Shown here: positions 34,584-43,097 of the stretch, one piece after another
Layout of the letters: the number at the start of each line of letters is the position of its first letter
Position numbering within the stretch: position 1 is the first letter of the stretch
NCBI GenBank assembly: GCA_004020315.1
Contig: SAQG01000028.1
Span: 23,299-87,298 of the forward strand
Source: Mesorhizobium sp.
GTDB taxonomy: Bacteria > Pseudomonadota > Alphaproteobacteria > Rhizobiales > Rhizobiaceae
Length of the DNA stretch: 64,000 nt
Direction: 5' to 3'
Program-made: the position numbers and the translations under genes
Notes under the pieces: generated by a model
What the model was told of the DNA's origin: nothing
What the model saw: the letters and a program-made list of their open reading frames with translations, nothing else
The model's database searches: none

Positions 34584-36458
34584 ATGCCCATTCGCCAGCT
34601 TTCCGAAACGATGATCAACCAGATCGCCGCCGGCGAAGCCATCGAGCGTCCGGCAAGTGTGGTCAAGGAACTGGTCGAGAACGCACTCGATGCCGGCGCT
34701 GCCAGAGTCGAGATCGTCACCGCCGGCGGCGGGCTGAACCTGATCCGCGTCACCGACGACGGCTCGGGCATCCCGCAGAATGAACTGCCGCTGGCGATAG
34801 CACGCCACTGCACCTCGAAGCTCGCCGACAACATCCACGAGATCCGCTCGCTCGGCTTTCGCGGCGAAGCGCTGCCGTCGATAGGCTCCGTGGCGCGGCT
34901 GTCGATCCGCTCGCGCACGGCCAACGGCGACAGCGCCGCCGAGATCGGCATCGAGGGCGGACGCGTGTCTGCCGTCAAGCCGGCGGCCGCCAATCGCGGC
35001 ACCACGGTCGAGGTGCGCGACCTGTTCTTCGCCACGCCGGCGCGGCTCAAATTCATGAAGGGCGAGCGCGCCGAAAGCTCGGCGACCAGCGACGTGATCA
35101 AACGCATCGCCATTGCCTTCCCGGCCGTACGCTTCACGCTGGCCGGTTCCGACCGCTCGACGCTGGAACTGCCGGCGACCGACGACAGTCCGGAAGGCCG
35201 GCTGCGCCGCGTCGCGCAAGTGATGGGCGCCGACTTTCCGGCCAATGCCATTGCCATCGACGCAGTGCGCGACGGCGTGCATCTCGCCGGCCACGTCTCG
35301 ATCCCGTCCTTCAGCCGCGCCAACGCGCTGCAGCAATACGCCTATGTCAACGGCCGGCCGGTGCGCGACAAATTGATTGCCGGCGCTATCCGTGGCGCCT
35401 TCGCCGACGTGTTGCCGCGCGATCGCCATGCGGTGACGGTGCTGTTCCTGACGCTCGATCCGGCGATCGTCGACGTCAATGTCCACCCGGCCAAGGCCGA
35501 TGTCCGCTTCCGCGATCCGGGACTGGTGCGCGGGCTGATCGTCGGCGCCATCCGCGAAGCGCTGGCCAATGCCGGCATCCGTGCCGCCACCACCGGGGCA
35601 GCCGGCATGATGGCGGCATTCCGGCCGGGCGCGGCATCCTATGCGCATGCTGGGCCGGCCAACGGCCATCGCAGCTATGAGGCGGCTTACCGGGCCTCTG
35701 GCTTCGCCGGTTTCGATCCTTCCCGCTCGCCGCAACGGCCGCTGGACATGGGATTTGAACACCCTGAACCAGGAAACGGCGGCTTCGGCGAAAACGATCA
35801 AGCGGTGTTCGACGCCGGACCGCTTCACAGCGCCGACGCGCGTGCCGGACAGACTGAGACGGCGGAGACGCTGCTTGGCATGGCGCTGGGCGCCGCACGC
35901 GCGCAAGTACACGAGAACTACATCGTCGCGCAGACCAGGGATTCGCTTGTAATCGTCGACCAGCATGCGGCGCATGAGCGGCTGGTCTACGAGGCGCTGA
36001 AGAACGCACTGCATGCGCGCGCCGTGCCGTCGCAGATGCTGTTGTTGCCCGAGATCGTCGATCTGCCGGAAGAGGATGCAGAGCGGCTCGCCTTGCATTC
36101 CGAAACGCTGGCCCGCTTCGGCCTCGCCATCGAGCGTTTCGGCCCGGGTGCTGTTGCGGTGCGCGAGACGCCGTCGATGCTCGGTGAAACCAATGTCCAG
36201 CAGCTGGTGCGCGACCTTGCCGACGAGATCGCCGACAACGACACGGTCGACACGCTGAAAGAGCGGCTGGACAAAATAGCCGCAACCATGGCCTGCCACG
36301 GCTCGGTGCGTTCCGGCCGCCTGCTCAAGCCCGAAGAGATGAACGCGCTGCTGCGCCAGATGGAAGCGACGCCGGGCTCCGGCACCTGCAACCACGGCCG
36401 CCCGACCTATATCGAGCTCAAGCTTGCTGATATCGAGCGGCTGTTCGGAAGGCGCTAG
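34584..36458 (+). CDS. mutL: DNA mismatch repair protein MutL
   Basis: MutL couples mismatch recognition by MutS to strand incision. The 624-residue protein has the GHKL ATPase (residues 1-330: LVENALDAGA, DDGSGI, FRGEALPSI, GTTVEVRDLF), a variable linker and a C-terminal dimerisation domain. That domain contains DQHAAHERLVYE, matching the metal-dependent endonuclease motif DQHA(X)2E(X)4E, so this MutL probably nicks DNA itself, as expected for an organism without MutH. ATG 34584 gives the canonical start MPIRQLSETMINQIAAGE. Confidence 0.97.
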   Translation: MPIRQLSETMINQIAAGEAIERPASVVKELVENALDAGAARVEIVTAGGGLNLIRVTDDGSGIPQNELPLAIARHCTSKLADNIHEIRSLGFRGEALPSIGSVARLSIRSRTANGDSAAEIGIEGGRVSAVKPAAANRGTTVEVRDLFFATPARLKFMKGERAESSATSDVIKRIAIAFPAVRFTLAGSDRSTLELPATDDSPEGRLRRVAQVMGADFPANAIAIDAVRDGVHLAGHVSIPSFSRANALQQYAYVNGRPVRDKLIAGAIRGAFADVLPRDRHAVTVLFLTLDPAIVDVNVHPAKADVRFRDPGLVRGLIVGAIREALANAGIRAATTGAAGMMAAFRPGAASYAHAGPANGHRSYEAAYRASGFAGFDPSRSPQRPLDMGFEHPEPGNGGFGENDQAVFDAGPLHSADARAGQTETAETLLGMALGAARAQVHENYIVAQTRDSLVIVDQHAAHERLVYEALKNALHARAVPSQMLLLPEIVDLPEEDAERLALHSETLARFGLAIERFGPGAVAVRETPSMLGETNVQQLVRDLADEIADNDTVDTLKERLDKIAATMACHGSVRSGRLLKPEEMNALLRQMEATPGSGTCNHGRPTYIELKLADIERLFGRR

Positions 36459-36471
36459 CTCAGCGGATGCG

Positions 36472-36497
36472 AAAGAGCCGCTCTTTAGCGGCTCTTT
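36472..36497 (+). terminator. Rho-independent terminator after mutL
   Basis: AAAGAGCCGC and GCGGCTCTTT are perfect 10-base arms around a 6-base loop, ending in TTT, 14 bp after the mutL stop. Its A/T-flanked symmetry lets it serve the convergent exporter gene as well. Confidence 0.85.
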
Positions 36498-36526
36498 GAG
36501 TCAAGAAACCGCGCCAAGCGATTGAA

Positions 36527-37420
36527 TTAGCGCTTCAAATTCACCACGATCACGCCGGTGAGCGCCAGTGCGCCGCCGAGAATGCCAAGCAGCGTCGGCA
36601 CCTCGCCCAGCCAGAAGAAGCCGATCAGCGTCGCCACCGGCGAAACCAGATAGAGGAAGTTCGAGGCACGGGCTGCGGGCAGCCGGGAAAGTGCTGTCGC
36701 CCAGGCGGCGTAGGCGATGAGGCTGGGCACGATGCCGAGAAAGATGACGGCGCCAAGGCCAGCGGTATCGGCAACCGCCGCCTGCGCCAGGCCGCTCGGC
36801 AGGAAAGGCAGCAGGCAGAGCGCGCCGAGTACCATATTCGAGGCCGAAATGGTCAGCGGATGATGACGGGCAAACAGCGGCTTTTGCACGATGGTGTTGA
36901 CGGCCGAGCACAGCGCCGAGCCAAGGACCAACAGCGCGCCATTGTTGAAATGCAACCCTTGTCCCTCGCCCATGGCGATGATGCCGATGCCGGCGAAGGA
37001 CAGGAATGTGCCGGCCCAGGCCAGGCCTGAGAAACGTTCGCCGAGCAGCGCCATCGCCATGATCGCGGTGAAGATCGGGCTGACATTGATGATGAAGCCG
37101 GCGGCACCCGCTGAGACGGTCAGCTCGCCGAAATTGAGCATTGCCGTATACAGCGCAACGAAGACGGCGCCGCCGAAGACAAAGCGCCACAATTCATCGA
37201 GCCGGGGCAGCGCCGGCCGCTTGACTGCGAGGAAGATCGCCGCCGGCACCGCCGCGATAGCGAAGCGCAGCGCGCCGAGTTCCAGCGGCCCGAAAGCCAC
37301 GAGGCCGGCACGGATCGCCGGGAAGGCGGAGGCCCAGCCAACCACCGTCAGCGCGACCGCTATGATTGCAGTGGTGTCGATCCGCTGTGTCGTATTCAAC
37401 GTGCCGGTACAGGCGCTCAT
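36527..37420 (-). CDS. EamA/DMT-superfamily exporter
   Basis: A 297-residue inner-membrane protein with ten hydrophobic segments in two five-helix EamA halves (first half begins IIAVALTVVGWASAFPAIRAG-like with the typical W-x-S/A-F motif). DMT exporters move amino acids, metabolites or drugs; the substrate cannot be read from the sequence. It is divergent from a LysR regulator 83 bp away, a common arrangement for exporters induced by their substrate. Confidence 0.9.
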   Translation of the reverse strand: MSACTGTLNTTQRIDTTAIIAVALTVVGWASAFPAIRAGLVAFGPLELGALRFAIAAVPAAIFLAVKRPALPRLDELWRFVFGGAVFVALYTAMLNFGELTVSAGAAGFIINVSPIFTAIMAMALLGERFSGLAWAGTFLSFAGIGIIAMGEGQGLHFNNGALLVLGSALCSAVNTIVQKPLFARHHPLTISASNMVLGALCLLPFLPSGLAQAAVADTAGLGAVIFLGIVPSLIAYAAWATALSRLPAARASNFLYLVSPVATLIGFFWLGEVPTLLGILGGALALTGVIVVNLKR

Positions 37421-37503
37421 TTCATTGTTCTCGCGTTCATGTCCTCAAACAAACAAAACGCCTTTCCTGGCCGGTTGACAAACGACCAAATCGAGAGTGA
37501 GCT

Positions 37504-38436
37504 GTGACAATGGATCACAGCTCAGACGCGATGCTGCCGCTCGAAACTCTGCGCGCCTTCGACGCCGCGGCACGGACGGGCAGCTTTTCGGCGGCTGCCG
37601 AAAAACTCAACCTCACCCATGGCGCTGTCAGCCGGCAGATCGCCAAGCTCGAGGACTGGCTCGGGCTGAAAGTGTTCGATCGCGGCGCGCGTGGGGTGTC
37701 GCTGACGATCGAAGGCAACCGCCTGCATCTGCGTACCACCGAGGCCTTCGCCCTGATATCCAGCAATTCGGACCGCTGGATCGAGCCGCGCGGCACCGCC
37801 GTGGTGCGACTGACCTCGATCCCCTCGGTCAGCGGGCTGTGGCTGATGCCGCGCATGGCGGCGCTGGAAAACAATCCGTCCAAGCTGCGCATCGTGCTCG
37901 ATGTCGATATCCGCCAGGCGGACCTTGCCGATGAGGGCATCGATCTGTCGATCCGCTGCGGCCGCGGCCGCATTCCCGGCCGCGTCTCGGTACAGCTGTT
38001 CGAGGAACATGTGTTTCCGGTCGCCTCGCCCGACCTCGCCCGCGAGATCGGCCGTGGCGACCCTGCCCGGCTGCTCAAATTTCCGCTGATCAATGATTCG
38101 GATGCTTCGGCCTGGCGCGCCTGGTTTGCCGCGCACGACATGGACTATCGCCCGCGTCCGCAGGACCGCCGCTTCGAGGACTACAATCTGGTGCTCGACG
38201 CCGCAGCCCATGGCCTCGGCGTCGCGCTGGCGCGGCCGCCGATGATCGAGCATCAACTGAAGTCAGGCCGCATCGTCGCTGTGGACCACCGCAGCGTCCT
38301 CAGCCCGATATCCTACTGGCTCGACCGGCCTCTAGGGCGACCGCGCGCCGCCGCCGCCGAGCTTGCCCGGCGCATCGCGGCCCAGGCCGGGCTGGCGGCG
38401 GAAAAGATCGAGGATTTCATCGAAGCCGAGCAGTAA
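37504..38436 (+). CDS. LysR-family regulator (GcvA-like)
   Basis: A 310-residue LysR protein: helix-turn-helix SFSAAAEKLNLTHGAVSRQI (residues about 25-45) and effector domain with LTSIPSVSGLWLMPR. The first possible start is GTG 37504, with ATG 37510 two codons later; either is acceptable. It is divergent from the EamA exporter gene and is its likely regulator. The GcvA-like character is judged from the RxFDRxxRGV-type segment and the effector-domain pattern. Confidence 0.91.
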   Translation: MTMDHSSDAMLPLETLRAFDAAARTGSFSAAAEKLNLTHGAVSRQIAKLEDWLGLKVFDRGARGVSLTIEGNRLHLRTTEAFALISSNSDRWIEPRGTAVVRLTSIPSVSGLWLMPRMAALENNPSKLRIVLDVDIRQADLADEGIDLSIRCGRGRIPGRVSVQLFEEHVFPVASPDLAREIGRGDPARLLKFPLINDSDASAWRAWFAAHDMDYRPRPQDRRFEDYNLVLDAAAHGLGVALARPPMIEHQLKSGRIVAVDHRSVLSPISYWLDRPLGRPRAAAAELARRIAAQAGLAAEKIEDFIEAEQ

Positions 38437-38579
38437 GATGCGGGGTATCCACTTTGCCGGCTTGCTCGGCGGATTGTCATCCGAAGCGAAGCCGACTGAA
38501 CCCAATCTTGTCTCGCTCCAAGCTTGACCTTGCCGGCATTTTGTGGCGATGACATCGTCATGAACCTTGGCTCCATGTC

Positions 38580-38813
38580 ATGATGAACCGCTTTGAAGGC
38601 CCCGGCGGCAAGGAAGCCCGTATCCGCTACCTGGACGGCGACTTCCAGGTGACCAGCCCCGGCGCCTTTGTGCGCTGCGCGGTCACCGGCGAAAGCATCC
38701 CGCTCGATGAGCTCAAATACTGGAGCGTCGCCAGGCAGGAGCCCTATGTGAGCGCCGCGGCCTCGCTGCGCCGCGAGATCGAGACACATCCCGAACTGCG
38801 CAGCCGACGCTAG
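38580..38813 (+). CDS. DUF2093 protein
   Basis: A 77-residue conserved alphaproteobacterial protein of unknown function. It is rich in charged residues and has FVRCAVTGESIPLDELKYWS at its centre, the family core. Two adjacent ATGs (38580, 38583) can start it. It converges on lpxK, a neighbourhood that is conserved in the Rhizobiales and is the best hint of its identity. The 143 bp before it hold no further gene. Confidence 0.85.
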   Translation: MMNRFEGPGGKEARIRYLDGDFQVTSPGAFVRCAVTGESIPLDELKYWSVARQEPYVSAAASLRREIETHPELRSRR

Positions 38814-38831
38814 ACCAGCTCGGCTGCAAAG

Positions 38832-39860
38832 TTACCCCCGCAGCTTGCGCTGCCGCCAGGCATCCAGCGTCTCGTCGATGATGCGTTCGGGCACGTGGTC
38901 GGGATCGAACACGGTGTCGATCTCCAGCACATCGAGCTGTCCGAGGAAATCGGCGGACGCGGCATCGTGGCGCAGCCGGGCGGCGTCCTTGGCGGTAGTG
39001 ATGAGGCCAAGTCCGGCGCCTCGCGCTGTCGTTGCCAGTTCGGCAAGCTCGTCCTCGCCGTAGAAATGATGGTCCGGAAACGACCGGGTCAGCGCAAGCT
39101 CGCCGCCGGCCTCGCGGACCGTGTCGAAGAATTTGTCGGGATGGCCGATGCCGGCAAAGGCCAGAAATCGCTTGCCGGCCAGTTCCGCCTTGCTGCTTGG
39201 CCGCGTATGCGCCTCGAAGATCGGTCGGCCGGCACGCGCCGCCTGGCGAACGACGGCATCGGCAGCAAGGCCCTCGCCCATCTTCAGCAGCGCGCTGGTG
39301 AAAACCAGTTGGTCGACGATATCGGCTCTGAGCGGACCGCCAGGAATGACGTGGCCGTTGCCGACGCCGTAGCGTGCGTCGACGACGACCAGTGCATAGT
39401 CGATATGGATGCGCGCGCTCTGGAAGCCGTCATCCATGATCAGGAAATCACAGCCATGCTTTTCCAGCAGAAGGCGTGCGCCGGCGGCACGGTTCGGCGT
39501 CACTGCGACCGGCGCGTGCTCGGCCAAAAGCAGCGGCTCATCGCCGACATGCTTGGCGGTGTCATGATGCGGATCGACGACATGCGGCTGCGCAAACGAG
39601 CCGCCATGGCCGCGCGACAGGAAACCTGGATTGAGCTGCATGCGCCTGGCTTGGCGGGCCAGCGCGATCGCCACCGGCGTCTTCCCGGTGCCGCCGACGG
39701 TGAAGTTGCCGACGCAAAGCACCGGCGCCTCGACCTTTTCCCGCGCCGCCGAGCGCATGCGGCGGCCGGCAACGAGCGCATAGATCGCCGACAGCGGCAC
39801 CAGCGCCAGCGCCCGCCAGTCCGGTTCTTCCCACCAGAAGGGAGGCGCTTCGCTGGCCAC
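38832..39860 (-). CDS. lpxK: Tetraacyldisaccharide 4'-kinase
   Basis: LpxK phosphorylates the 4' position of the lipid A disaccharide at the inner membrane. The 342-residue protein has the Walker A-like GGTGKTP near residue 57, an N-terminal hydrophobic helix (about 18-32), and the ISRGHGG-like segment here as LSRGHGGSFAQP. It follows waaA by one base on the same strand, so the Kdo-lipid A genes form one operon. Confidence 0.96.
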   Translation of the reverse strand: MASEAPPFWWEEPDWRALALVPLSAIYALVAGRRMRSAAREKVEAPVLCVGNFTVGGTGKTPVAIALARQARRMQLNPGFLSRGHGGSFAQPHVVDPHHDTAKHVGDEPLLLAEHAPVAVTPNRAAGARLLLEKHGCDFLIMDDGFQSARIHIDYALVVVDARYGVGNGHVIPGGPLRADIVDQLVFTSALLKMGEGLAADAVVRQAARAGRPIFEAHTRPSSKAELAGKRFLAFAGIGHPDKFFDTVREAGGELALTRSFPDHHFYGEDELAELATTARGAGLGLITTAKDAARLRHDAASADFLGQLDVLEIDTVFDPDHVPERIIDETLDAWRQRKLRG

Positions 39861-39861
39861 C

Positions 39862-41178
39862 TTAGCGGCCGTTGGCGCCCTTGAGGCGCGACTTGACGAC
39901 CAACGGTTGAATGTAGGGTTCGAGCGACTTCAACGTGAGCGCCAGCGCGCCGCGCATCTCGTCGACAGTCGCCGCGCCGGCCGCCATCATCTCATGGCGA
40001 GCCACCTCGTTGGTCAAAAGGAAATTGACGGCGCCGGCCAGCATGTCGCGGTCGCGCACCAGTTTGGCGCCGCCACTGTCGAGCAGGCGCCGATAGGTCT
40101 CGCGAAAATTCTGGACATTGCGGCCGGCCAGCACCGCCGTGTCGAGCATGGCCGGCTCCAGCGGGTTCTGGCCGCCCTCCGAGGTGAGCGAACGGCCAAC
40201 GAAGGCAATCTCTGTCAGCCGCAGATAAAGCCCCATCTCGCCCATCGTGTCGCCGAGCAGAATGTCCGTATCGGCGGTGGTCCGGTCGCCCTTGCTGCGC
40301 CGAGCGACTTTCAGGCCCATGCCGGAAATCTGCGCGGCAAGCGCTTCGGCGCGATCGGGATGGCGCGGCACGACGATCGTCAAAAGACCGTGGTGCCGCT
40401 TGTGCAGCATCGCGTGAACCTCGGCAGCGACCACCTCCTCGCCGTCATGGGTCGAGATCGCCGCCCAGGTCGGGCGGGCGCCGATCTGGCGTTTCAGCGT
40501 GTACAGCGCCCTTTCATCGGCCGGCGGCGGCGTGGTGTCGACCTTGAGATTGCCGGATACGGTGACCGGCCGGGCGCCGAGCGAGAGGAAGCGCTCGCCG
40601 TCGATATCCGACTGGGCGACGACATGGGCGAGATTCTCGAACAGCGCCTCGGCGATGTTGGCGCGCTTCTTCCAGGATTTGTACGAACGGTCCGACAGCC
40701 TGCCATTGACCAGCACCTGCGGCACACGGCGTGCGCCGAGCTCCAGGATGGTCATCGGCCAGATCTCCGATTCGGCGATGATCGCCAGATCCGGCCGCCA
40801 ATGGTCGAGGAAGCGGCTGACCGCCGGCTTGAGGTCGAGCGGCACATATTGGTGGATGATGCGGTCACCGAGCCGTTCGTCGGCAACCTGGGCGGAGGTG
40901 ACAGTCCCCGTCGTCAGCACGATCTTGACGCCGTAGTCGAGGATGCTCTCGACCAACGGCACGACGGCGATCGTCTCGCCGACGCTCGCCGCATGGATCC
41001 AGATCACCGGCCCTTCGGGCCGCTCGCGCCCGGCGATGCCATAGCGCTCGCGCCGGCGAATTCGGTCTTCCTTGCCCCTGGAGGTGCGCCAGGCGACATA
41101 GGGCCCGATGAGCGGGTAGACGACTGCGCCTGCGAAACGATACGCCGTCAGGAAGGTGCGCGCCCAGCGCTCGCTCAT
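39862..41178 (-). CDS. waaA: 3-Deoxy-D-manno-octulosonic acid transferase
   Basis: Kdo transferase that adds Kdo residues to the lipid A precursor. It is 438 residues, with an N-terminal membrane anchor (about residues 8-26), the GT30 motifs WIHAASVGE (with the catalytic Glu) and ESEIWP, and the C-terminal GGQNPLEPAML that binds the nucleotide sugar. It overlaps the upstream acyltransferase gene by four bases (ATGA) and is followed by lpxK. Confidence 0.96.
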   Translation of the reverse strand: MSERWARTFLTAYRFAGAVVYPLIGPYVAWRTSRGKEDRIRRRERYGIAGRERPEGPVIWIHAASVGETIAVVPLVESILDYGVKIVLTTGTVTSAQVADERLGDRIIHQYVPLDLKPAVSRFLDHWRPDLAIIAESEIWPMTILELGARRVPQVLVNGRLSDRSYKSWKKRANIAEALFENLAHVVAQSDIDGERFLSLGARPVTVSGNLKVDTTPPPADERALYTLKRQIGARPTWAAISTHDGEEVVAAEVHAMLHKRHHGLLTIVVPRHPDRAEALAAQISGMGLKVARRSKGDRTTADTDILLGDTMGEMGLYLRLTEIAFVGRSLTSEGGQNPLEPAMLDTAVLAGRNVQNFRETYRRLLDSGGAKLVRDRDMLAGAVNFLLTNEVARHEMMAAGAATVDEMRGALALTLKSLEPYIQPLVVKSRLKGANGR

Positions 41179-41963
41179 TTTGAGCCATCCACGAGGCGGT
41201 AGGCCTCGGCGGTCGAGGCGTTGAGCGCGGCCGTGACCTCCTGGCGCTTGCGTTCCATTTCGGCCTCATCCGCATTGGCCGGAACGAAAACCGGCGCTCC
41301 GACGATGATCGAGGAGCGGCCAAACGGCAGATTGATCGTGGTCTTGTCCCAGCTGCGCTCCAGCACCTTGCGGCGGCTGGTGGCGATGGCGACGGGCAGG
41401 ATCGGTCGGCCCGAAAGCCGCGCCAGGAGAACGATGCCAAGCCCCGCGTGGCGCGGCGTTCCATGGGGAATGTCAGCGATCATGGCGACGTTCTTGCCGG
41501 TGGCGAGTGACTTTTTCAGGGCAATCAGCGCTTTGGCGCCGCCCTTGTCGCGACGCTTCGAGCTTTCGCGTCCGCCCGAGCCGCGCACCGCCTCGATGCC
41601 GAATTTCTCGATCATCAGTGCATTGAGCTCGGCATCGGCGCTACGCGACACCATGGCGACCAGCGGCCGTCCGCTGGGATAGTAGGCCGGTGTCAGAAGA
41701 TGCTGGCCGTGCCACAGCGCGATGATAATGGGTTCGAACTGCGAGTAGGCGCCGCCCGACATCGGCGCCGATCCGTCGACAACGCGGTTGGTCAGGCGAA
41801 CAACGCGAACGAACTGCGCAAACACGCTGGCGATGGCGTTCTTGACGAATCGCGATTGCGCCAGCGGTTCGCGTATTTTGCGCCAGAATGTCTTCGAGGT
41901 GCCACCGCGGCGCCCTCTTACCGCGGACCTCGTGGCCGGCCCTTTCACGGCGTCATGATCCAT
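41175..41963 (-). CDS. DUF374 lysophospholipid-acyltransferase-like protein
   Basis: A 262-residue protein of the DUF374/LPLAT family. It contains IIALWHGQHLLTPAYY, in which WHG-Q occupies the acyltransferase HX4D-like position, and AMIADIPHGTPRHAGLG further on. Start ATG 41963 removes a non-conserved extension. Position between DUF4170 and waaA, with overlap to waaA, suggests a role in lipid A or envelope acylation; the acyl substrate is not known. Confidence 0.87.
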   Translation of the reverse strand: MDHDAVKGPATRSAVRGRRGGTSKTFWRKIREPLAQSRFVKNAIASVFAQFVRVVRLTNRVVDGSAPMSGGAYSQFEPIIIALWHGQHLLTPAYYPSGRPLVAMVSRSADAELNALMIEKFGIEAVRGSGGRESSKRRDKGGAKALIALKKSLATGKNVAMIADIPHGTPRHAGLGIVLLARLSGRPILPVAIATSRRKVLERSWDKTTINLPFGRSSIIVGAPVFVPANADEAEMERKRQEVTAALNASTAEAYRLVDGSK

Positions 41964-41968
41964 CAATG

Positions 41969-42214
41969 TCAACCGGCAGGCTTGTTGTCGGGGTCGAGCA
42001 ACCGGTGCAGGTGAACGACGAAATAACGCATGTGGGCATTGTCCACGCTGGCTTGGGCCTTGGCTTTCCACGCCGTTTGCGCGGATTGATAGTCGGGATA
42101 GATGCCGACGATGTCGAGCGAGTCGAGATCACGGAATTCTGTCCCGCCCAGCGTCTTCAGTTCGCCGCCGAACACCAGGTGCAAAAGCTGCTTCTTTCCG
42201 TCTTCCGCGGTCAT
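41969..42214 (-). CDS. DUF4170 protein
   Basis: An 81-residue conserved protein of unknown function with HLVFGGELKTLGGTEFRDL and a C-terminal YFVVHLHRLLDPD. It sits five bases before the DUF374 acyltransferase gene and is presumably cotranscribed with it. The small size, conserved neighbours and lack of signal peptide suggest a cytosolic accessory of the envelope-lipid operon; that is inference from position. Confidence 0.85.
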   Translation of the reverse strand: MTAEDGKKQLLHLVFGGELKTLGGTEFRDLDSLDIVGIYPDYQSAQTAWKAKAQASVDNAHMRYFVVHLHRLLDPDNKPAG

Positions 42215-42290
42215 GTCGGTCCTTCACATATCGTGAGTTTGTGACAGGTCTAGACCAAAGCCGCCGACTTTGGAACCATTGATGATATGT

Positions 42291-43097
42291 TCAACCGTCC
42301 AGCGCTGCGACGACGCCGGAGAGCACGGCGAGCAGTTCGCCGCTGCCGGCAACCAGCGCGCCGTGGTGGATCACTTCGCCGGCATAGCGCGGTGCGCGGC
42401 CCTTCTGGTCGAGCAATGCGCCGCCGGCCTCGCGCAGGATGAGATCCGCCGCGGCGATGTCCCAGTCATGTGCGTTGGGTTTGACGAAGGTCGCGTCGAG
42501 CCTGCCACTGGCGACCATCGCCAGCCGGTAGGCGAGCGAGGGAATATAGGGCACGCGGCTCAGCCGGCCCTGCCATTCCGCCGGCATCAGGGCAATCAAC
42601 GGCTTCGGGCCGCCAATTTCGACCATTGCTGCCGGGCGGCGTACGGCAATGCGACGGCCATTCAAGAACGCCCCCTCACCCGGCAGCGCCCAATAGGTCT
42701 CCTCCGTGGCCGGACATTCGAGCACGCCGGCAAGCGTGCGACCGTCCTCGACCACCGCAACGCTGACGCACCAGGAGCGAAGGCCTTCGAGGAAGCCGCG
42801 CGTGCCGTCGATCGGATCGACGACGAAGGTGCGGCGGGCGGCAAGCCTTGCCGGATCGTCGGCCGTCTCCTCCGACAGCCAGCCATAGTCCGGCCGTGCT
42901 GCAAGCAAGGTTTCGCGCAGATAGGCGTCGGCGGCGTGATCGGCCTCGCTCACCGGCGAGGTGCCGCCCTTCATCCACACTTGCGGATTGTTACCGAAAT
43001 AGCGCATGGCGATGGCGCCCGCCTCGCGGGCAGCGTCGCGCAGCAGCGGCAGATCTTCGCGAGCCCCGGCGGAGGTGACCTGGTCAAGCTCCGGCAA
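42291..43097 (-). CDS. cysQ: 3'(2'),5'-bisphosphate nucleotidase / inositol-monophosphatase family
   Basis: CysQ dephosphorylates PAP or PAPS, recycling the product of sulfotransfer and sulfate assimilation. The 268-residue protein has the metal site SEETADDP and VDPIDGTRGFLEG (D-P-I-D-G-T) near residues 75 and 97, and a later HDWDIAAADLIL segment, all family hallmarks. The start overlaps the 3' end of pmbA by 14 bp. An inositol monophosphatase role cannot be fully excluded, but DGTRGF favours CysQ. Confidence 0.92.
   Translation of the reverse strand: MPELDQVTSAGAREDLPLLRDAAREAGAIAMRYFGNNPQVWMKGGTSPVSEADHAADAYLRETLLAARPDYGWLSEETADDPARLAARRTFVVDPIDGTRGFLEGLRSWCVSVAVVEDGRTLAGVLECPATEETYWALPGEGAFLNGRRIAVRRPAAMVEIGGPKPLIALMPAEWQGRLSRVPYIPSLAYRLAMVASGRLDATFVKPNAHDWDIAAADLILREAGGALLDQKGRAPRYAGEVIHHGALVAGSGELLAVLSGVVAALDG

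Noticed and set aside
34416..36395. Long open frame antisense to mutL (and similar long antisense frames over hutC/hutF, the GT-C gene and the permeases)
   Set aside because: They mirror strongly coding sequence on the other strand, are rich in Arg/Ala/His as expected for shadow frames in GC-rich DNA, and resemble no protein family.
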